Source: Acanthopleura granulata
Taxonomy: Eukaryota; Mollusca; Polyplacophora; Chitonida; Chitonidae
DNA length: 64,000 bases
Reading direction: 5' to 3'
Assembly: GCA_016165875.1 (NCBI GenBank)
Contig: JABBOT010000034.1
Coordinates: forward strand, 2,912,799-2,976,798
In this document: piece after piece, positions 57,277 through 64,000 of the stretch
Layout of the letters: the number at the start of each line of letters is the position of its first letter
Numbering within the stretch: the stretch's first letter is position 1
Translations under genes and position numbers: made by a program
Notes under the pieces: generated by a model
The model's input: the letters and a program-made list of their open reading frames with translations, nothing else
The model's database searches: none
What the model was told of the DNA's origin: nothing

Positions 57277-58150
57277 CTGAGAAAAAAAGGGAGACAAAAA
57301 CAGAGGCGATGTCAGCACAGGCTAATATATGCAAAACTTATGGGACGCGTGGAGCAAGCTCGTTTTCTAGCTTGATTTTAATAGAGGCCAAAATACCTGC
57401 AATGTGGCTATACACAAGAAAATCCATGGAAACCAAGAACCAATGAGAATCAAGTTTTTCACAAAACTTAGTAAGTTACTCTTTTCATAACTGTTCTCAT
57501 AAAAAAAGGGTGACTAGGTTATAGCGCCATAATGCAATGTGATTTACGAAAAAAATGATGAGAACTTGATTTACGAAGTTTTGTACAAGTAGGCCCTGTA
57601 AGCCAAACTTACGCTTATACTTCAGGTATCGATTTACAGGTTGACTACGTTTTATGTGAGTAGGAATATACACAGAAAAGACCTGTAATCAAAATGACTT
57701 GCCTATGCCTACTTTTTATGTATAAACACATGTAAATACATTTGAGAATACAGTGATCTACATTCAACAACATCTAGAAATAAAAGCTACTGCATACTGG
57801 CCGCCTCATTTTTACTTAAACTATCTTACTTCTAGTCATCTCTGTTCATTTTATGGAGGATTATGCTTGCTTTCAGCATACTTCTAGAACACAGGTGTCT
57901 GCATTCAAGTCACAGTACAAAGACTCTGGGTTCCATGATCAGGTGTACTTGGTCTATTCTCAAATTAATTTCCACACGTCTTTCTTTCAATTTAAAACAT
58001 GTAGCAGTGGAAAACCAACAGCAATTGTGTTTGTTAAACACCAGAGCTCAAGGCCCAACTCAACTCGACAACTTGTGGATGCGAAACAACAACGCCACTC
58101 AACTAGAGTTGTACGTGTATGCTGGTCAGCTTAAAGGCATATGTTCTACG
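57277..58150. other. Start of the putative long last intron of the LANCL gene
   Basis: No coding exon recognised on either strand; AT-rich and repeat-poor. It ends at the left boundary of duplication A copy 2. Confidence 0.35.
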
Positions 58151-60206
58151 TCGGCAGCATCTCAGTCAAATCACAGCAAATAAAAGACATATCCTTAATA
58201 TGCTAGTATATATTTATGTTCTTATTCTGTTGTTGTGATATCTGAAACACATATGTATATTCAGAAAACATGTTGTTATCAGTACGGGTATAATTATTAT
58301 TCACAAGCTTAATCTGATGTAAGTTTGATTCTAACTGTTTATGTAAAAAAAATGCATAAGTGGGTGCCTGGTCCCACGGATCAGGCAGAATTAGGCATGA
58401 AGTGAATGTTAATGATGTTAGTCGCAGTTTACTAGACGTCATAGGTCTCTAAACCGCTCACGATGATGTGTTTTAGTCCCATTTAACAAACAAGAACATG
58501 AAAACGACGCAAATGAATCATATCTCGGGGAGTCTTCGCTCAACAGATGAATCCTGATTTATGCTTGCATGCACCCACTCACATAATATTTTCAGTCCTT
58601 ACTAACGTTGACACATCCAGTCTCCTTAAAACAGATGTACATGTTCACTAGTTTCGTGTTAACTCAACTGCTTCAGTTGATAAATACATGTAGAATTAAC
58701 CGGGAATGCAGTAGCTCGTTTTTCTACAATCGAAGGCGGCACATTTTTTAATCCTGTGTGGCGGGGCTTGTTTAAAGCAGGACCCCGTTTCACTAATGAT
58801 CTTATTTTTAAGTCGTAACTCATGTCCTATTTTAAAACTTACGACATACGATTGTTTCACGAAACAATATCAACTATGCTTTACTGTGGACAAAGTAACG
58901 AAACTTAGGCCTTGCGACTTAACATTAAGATTGGCGACTTAAGACTTAATAATAATGAAAAACTGAAGGCGTCACCACTTATGTTGAGCCATTGTTACGT
59001 CAGAATTTATTCTAACTAATATGAGACATCCGTACTACTTAAAGAATAGAGACGTCAACTGCATATACCATCGCGTATGCGCAGTGAATTTTTTTCGGGT
59101 GACAAGCGAATAAACGCCATAGCGTTCACCGGGATTGTTCCAAGCGCAGACATTGAAGGGGAGGATATGTTAGTGCAGCACATGCCGTCACCCCGTATGA
59201 AAAAAACATTGACCTGACCAACTGCCCAAAGCCCAGTTTTTCGATGAAGAGTTAACCTTAAGCCAGGGACAAACATATATGATTTATTTTTCCAAAATCA
59301 CTATAGCTTAAATACAAAAAAAAGAAATTTTTATTTCATGTTACAAAAGTCGTGAATGATATAAAATAAGTGAGGAGTAAGTGATATATCCCATCTTCAT
59401 CCATGGGTTAAAATTTAGTTAGGGCCAATTCAACGCAGGGTTAACTTCCACACCGCTATGATTAACGCAAATTTAACGTAAGTTGGCAGATTTAAACCAG
59501 GGTTGATCGCTAACACCCTTTTGAACAACCGGGCCACATATGTACGTGAAGATGTAAAATTTGAGAGTACGAAGCGGGAGTGTAGCATTCCGTAGGAAGT
59601 GACGGCGTTACGAACTTATTTCTACGAGCAGTCTTAAGAATAAAGAAATGTAGACAATTCTACCTCGCGGATAATTGCGACTTGCGTGCAAATATACATG
59701 TTACTAAGACAGGGAAGCTTTCAAACAACATCGAGTGCTTGTGTAACGCAACACACAGGCTTGTACGTTTACCTCCCGGGGTAATATTCTGCCATGCTGT
59801 TTACTTCTGCCAAGGAAGGGATTTGAACTTGTTTATGTGGTAGATTACTTTTATTTTTCATATATTTTATATAGCGGCGAAATACCAGGATTTCTTTCAG
59901 CGATGAACGTGCTACCTCGTTTAGTTTACAGATATCACTTTTGTAGATTCAGACGTCATGGCGTCGAAAAAAGATACATTTTGTTTCATGACGTTCCATT
60001 CTGAGCTCAGCGGGATGATGTCACAAAATACAAAGACATGGAACCTGTGGTTGTTTTCCATGGACCCTCCCTTGGCAAGATCAAGGCAAGAGAAATGTAT
60101 TCAAAATAAAGGAGTGGATGGGTATCAACCTGAAAAACAGGAAAAGAATAAAAACTGAAAATAAATGTAAAATACATTAGATCGGGTGATGTGTTAGAAT
60201 AGAAAC

Positions 60207-60445
60207 TGATACATTGTAACACTGTAAACCTTGCGCTACTATTAAAAAATAATGGCTTCATTCACTGTGTTTAAGCTGTGATAACTGCAGTAAAAAAGGA
60301 AGTGTTCAGTATTTTTGAACTCGCCCGCCGAATTTAAAAACACTGGACACTTTCTTGTTTACTGTAGTTATCACAGCACATATGCGGGGAATGAAGCCAT
60401 TACTTTTTAATAGTAGAGCACCGTTTACAGCGTTACAATGTATCA
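60207..60445. mobile_element. Palindromic MITE-like element, copy 2
   Basis: Same element as 16317-16554: outer ends tgatacattgtaac / gttacaatgtatca, with the centre near aactcgcccgccgaattt, where two point changes weaken the turn-around. Confidence 0.85.
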
Positions 60446-61126
60446 GACTCTATTGTAACATAGTGCTGTCTTTCATGTGGCGTCACCCTGAAGAACCTGG
60501 AAAGGAACATCTGATGTCAATAAAATGAGGTCAAGGACTTGCTGCCGAGCTCTTGATTGGACTGCATTCCTTTTGTTATTGCCAGAGAAGAAATCACATA
60601 CTTGTGAAAACTTCGAGCTGAATGCGTAATCAATAATAATGACTACACGACACGTAGTCACCCGAAACGGGCCGACGTGAGGTTTGAATAGTGACTTAAC
60701 TTCCGCAAGAGTCATATGATCTTTGTAAAGGTGCATGTATACACATGGGTTACCGACTGCACACTGTTTACTTTGAGACGGTATACACGCGCTGCCTCAC
60801 AGTGTATACCTAAAACCAGTTTTGTGTCTGGGAGAGACTAGGGTGACAAGGTAGCTATCTTGTGTGGCAGTCCCTGGGTTCAGCGCATAGTTCTTAACGA
60901 ACAATTCATGTATGCGGCCAGACAAATTTGACTGCAGTAAGAACAGAGAGCGCACGTGCGAGTTTTCTATAAACTGGGAGATAGGCACATGTAAATACCC
61001 TTGTTTCTTCTGTGGTACATGTTTTGCTGTCTTTTCCAACAATCACAGCTACACATTTGATTAGCTGATACATCCGTACGTTGAAGTGCCGGACTAAACA
61101 CAACGCACTGATCCTTGAGTTGCAAG

Positions 61127-63203
61127 ATGGCGACGAGAGTATTCTTCTTCAGTACTATTATTATTATCATCGTTCAGTTCACTCTAAGTGCAAGGGTGAA
61201 TCCAGAAGGTAGAGTATGATATTATTTTTTATCTGCTTGAGGTATGATATCGTGTTTCTTTTTGCCATTAAAGAAACATTCGCATCAACCTCAAAACTTG
61301 ACACACTTTTAAGTCGACCTCGACTTTTTGCAGGAGTTTTTAGAGGTGAGAGCTCCAAAAGTTTCAAAACACGACATTGACTTTTTTGTCCAGTAGACGT
61401 TCATTTTTTCTCTATCACATAAGGCAAATAATGTATAGTTCTAAACATCTGCTACTTCTGATCTATCTTTAAAAGCTGGAAATGAAGTTAAGCTTCTTTC
61501 AAAAGTAACATTCATATTTAACGCGGTGACATATTCTCGGCTTTCAGGAATGGGAGAAATACGCTGTACCTCACACCTCTCACACAAGGCAGCCACCAGT
61601 TCGTGAAAATCTGATGTGCAAAAAATGCAGTTTCAGCGCCACGTGATGTATTCGTTAAAGCGCATTGAATATGAATAATGCACTTTCTTGTGTGGATGAT
61701 ACACAATTAAAAGTTCACTGACATGATTATTTGACGTTCAATCAAGACCTCTTCGCCCTGTTAATTTCTCTATATCCATGGTGTGGATTTCTGTGTGATT
61801 TCTGTCGTCGCCTTTCGGAAAGTAGCCATTTTTAGTCGAGAGATGTTGTGATATCCGGGTCACGTATGCTACCGAAGAGTGACATGCTTATTTCTTATAT
61901 ATGCACAATTTTCCTATACCGTGATACAGAGGAATATTACATTTTTTCCTGTAGGATGATTCCTATACGAGCCCTTGAAAACATGGCCACACACCACAAT
62001 TAATTTCCCACTGACTTATATGTTAACGTTTGGCCTCACAGCAACGCCCCAAAATATGCAAGCCCTAAACACTCCAGGCCTCAGAGTGCTTGTTCCCTCA
62101 TAAAATTCCAGTTAAATTCCTGACAGGGCATGGCCAATAAAATTTCTCGCAAATTGCCAGGCAGCTCACACGGGTCAAACTCACCCAGTCAGGGGTCAGC
62201 GAACGCTGATTTATCCTACTTCTGCCTAGTGTGAATCCGCCTTCATTTCCTGAAGAACACACAAATTTATGTCTGGAATGAAACTTTGAAGCCTGTTCTA
62301 CAAAATAATTCCATCCCACAAGCAGAAAAAATTAAAAAGGGTAGCCCAAAGGAGCAAAAGAAAATACCTGTAAAAAGAGAAAAGGGCTGGCTTCCCTACC
62401 CGGAAGCATTAATTGTGGCGTGTAGCCACATGGGCTACCTTCAGAGTTTACATTCAAAGCGCCTGCTACCGGGTAAACCCGTGAACTAACATCGTATTCT
62501 GGCATGGAGTAACGATAGCAACACCTTTGTGCGGTAAACAAAACGCATTTATAATCTTCATTTTAACATACATTGTAAAAAGACCAACGTCCATCGCGTT
62601 TAATGGGCATTATACTTTAGACAAGCGAGTTTAATAAATATACTCATAGATTTAAGTATTAAACAGAAAGTGTCTAAGGCATGTATATAGGCCTATACTA
62701 TACTGCTATATGCTCAATTCTAACAGAGGCCTGCATTGTAAAATAACCAACGTCCAACGCGTTTAAAGGGTATTAAACTTCAAACAAGCTTGTTTAACAA
62801 ATGTAGAGGTAGATTTAAGTGTTAAACAAAAAGTGTCTAAGGCATGTATACAGGCCTATACTACAACGCTATTGCATCCATTTTAACATACACTGTAAAA
62901 TGACCAACGTCCAACTCATTTAATGTGTGATTAAATTTCAAACAAGCGTGCTTCATAAATATACACATATATTAAGTAAATCACATCACTCAATAAAGGT
63001 ATCAACTTTTTTATATTTTTACAGGTCATCCACGTACACTAAACATAGATAACCGGCAAGTACCCAAATTAGTTCTACCCATGATGAGGCCGCAACTGAT
63101 GTTGTGCTCAGTTTGCTCTTGGTGGAGATGTCCAGGGAGAGGCTGTAAGGTTACGTGTGCATCCTGTCGCTGGCGGTTATGGCAGAATTCTTTTGTGCTT
63201 TAG
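61127..63203 (+). CDS. Secreted six-cysteine cationic peptide precursor, copy 2 (two exons)
   Basis: Exons 61127-61208 and 63025-63203; the intron (1816 bp, gtagag...tttttacag) splits a Gly codon after its first base. Product 86 aa. Signal peptide about 1-22: MATRV, core FFFSTIIIIIVQF, then LSA. A pro-region containing HPRTLNIDN follows, then Cys 55, 58, 63, 68, 72 and 75 with the same C-x2-C-x4-C-x4-C-x3-C-x2-C spacing. The core CSWWRCPGRGCK is identical to copy 1, and three Cys/Arg codons in the domain differ only synonymously. Compared with copy 1, exon 1 is 18 nt shorter, the NLT sequon is lost, and the C-terminus after RWRLW differs (QNSFVL). AATAAA lies at 63323-63328; copy 1 has AATACA there. 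The TATA-like box of copy 1 reads tatacac here. Family unknown; a secreted effector is inferred. Confidence 0.8.
62555..62960 (+). repeat. Three ~160-bp monomers in the peptide-gene intron, copy 2
   Basis: accaacgtcc landmarks at about 62583, 62746 and 62903 (spacings about 163 and 157). Units share ttttaacatacactgtaaaa, caaacaag, ataaatata, tttaagt-ttaaac and aagtgtctaaggcatgtata-aggcctatact. One unit more than in copy 1. Confidence 0.65.
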
Positions 63204-63322
63204 GAAAATGTCTGTACCCTGTCGCTGGTGGATATGGTATGATTTACAGGTATACAAATTATTGGAGGCTATACATTCTCTCCTTATCCTTGTACAGACA
63301 AAAATCCGTACATGTATAAAAT

Positions 63323-63328
63323 AATAAA
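63323..63328 (+). promoter_or_regulatory. AATAAA poly(A) signal candidate of peptide gene copy 2
   Basis: 120 bases after the stop at 63201-63203. The aligned position in copy 1 (about 19277) reads AATACA. Confidence 0.4.
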
Positions 63329-63589
63329 CAAACCTGTGGTAGAGTCATTCACGTAGCTGTCAACAGTGCAAAATATTTGTACAAGCCCATGCACAGTGTA
63401 AAATGCTCAATGCGATAAACCTATGTCAGCGAAGTGCAACTTACATGCATATATCTCTTCACTCCGCAATGTGCCTACATGCACCTGCTCTGTAAAACAA
63501 CTGTGTACAAATTTCCACATCCACAATGCATGTGTATTAGTGGTATACAAATTGTGCATTGCTGATACACACTTCATTGTGAAAAGGTG

Positions 63590-63712
63590 CGTCAGCAACA
63601 TGCGCATGGGTGTGGGGAACCGGCGGGTTCTTCCGCCCACTATGATGCTGGCCGCCTTCGTATAAGTGAAATATTCTTGAGTACGTCGTAAAACACCAAT
63701 CAAATCAATAGA
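63590..63712 (+). mobile_element. SINE, V-SINE/RUDI-like (inside duplication A copy 2)
   Basis: Counterpart of 19517-19640: gtcagcaacatgcgcatggg, gctggccgccttc, gtataagtgaaatattcttg, agtacgtcgtaaaacacca. Confidence 0.8.
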
Positions 63713-64000
63713 TTAATTACGGGACATGTGTTTTGAGTTTATTGAATATTTGGTCTGCCTTTACATTGCACAAATTGAAATATTACTTATGCACAATGCT
63801 GGTGTTCTGGAATTTATTTTGTCTTGATCGCCTTATGATGGGGAAATAGCCACTTCCAACATTACTGTATCCTTTATCAACGGTAAATTCAGCAAAATTG
63901 TAAACTGATAATTCATCTCATCAAATAAAGAATTTTGGGTTTCTGTATATAAACTGCTTTGGAGTAGTCATTTTTCTGAGGTTTTTGCCAATAGTCTTCC

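Larger units (their letters stand above)
58151..64000. repeat. Large direct duplication A, copy 2 (runs off the window)
   Basis: Counterpart of 14332-19929; the offset grows from about 43.8 to 44.07 kb through indels. The order is the same: flank, palindromic element (60207-60445), peptide gene (61127-63203), ~160-bp monomers, SINE (63590-63712). The segments at about 59520-59645 and 59685-59815 are missing from copy 1; the second is present in partial copy 43690-44020, so it is ancestral and was lost from copy 1. Confidence 0.93.

Noticed and set aside
57261..57446. Plus-strand ORF over the LANCL exon
   Set aside because: The opposite strand carries the recognisable LANCL C-terminus with a proper acceptor.

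Overview
This is eukaryotic DNA: AT-rich, intron-bearing, crowded with retroposons. The most repeated element is a tRNA-derived SINE whose body and (AAAT)n-like tail match the V-SINE type that is widespread in molluscs (RUDI-like). A second SINE family and an I-group LINE with a TCAT-type tail point the same way. A mollusc is the best guess; the species cannot be told from the sequence.

Layout. 0-1.4 kb: probable last two exons of a + strand gene running in from the left. 4.2-10.2 kb: a full-length but dead I/Nimb-type LINE (ORF1 with CCHC knuckles; ORF2 with endonuclease, RT and RNase H) flanked by a perfect 13-bp target-site duplication. 14.3-19.9 kb: copy 1 of a large direct duplication carrying a two-exon gene for a small secreted cysteine-rich cationic peptide. 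20.0-20.8 kb: LINE relic. 21.0-22.4 kb: cluster of candidate exons on the minus strand. 25-38 kb: mostly non-coding, with several old direct duplications, a large imperfect inverted repeat, SINEs and a degenerate repeat array. 40.2-41.1 kb: an intact single-exon class A GPCR on the + strand. 43.7-54.5 kb: more old direct duplications with no convincing gene. 55.0-56.1 kb: an inverted-repeat element. 57.2 kb: the last coding exon of a LanC-like (LANCL) gene on the minus strand. 58.15-64 kb: copy 2 of the large duplication, with the second peptide gene, running off the right edge.

The most interesting item is the peptide gene pair at 17.2-19.2 and 61.1-63.2 kb. Both copies keep signal peptide, phase-1 intron, six-cysteine framework and stop. 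The region between signal and first cysteine has changed at 13 of 26 aligned exon-2 codons with no synonymous change, while the adjacent intron start differs at only about 3 of 83 bases. This is the pattern of a rapidly diversifying secreted effector (antimicrobial- or toxin-like), and I do not recognise the family. Copy 2 may lie inside, and antisense to, the last intron of the LANCL gene.

The genes show no operon-like organisation. Their shared history is one of repeated segmental duplication and retroposon insertion.
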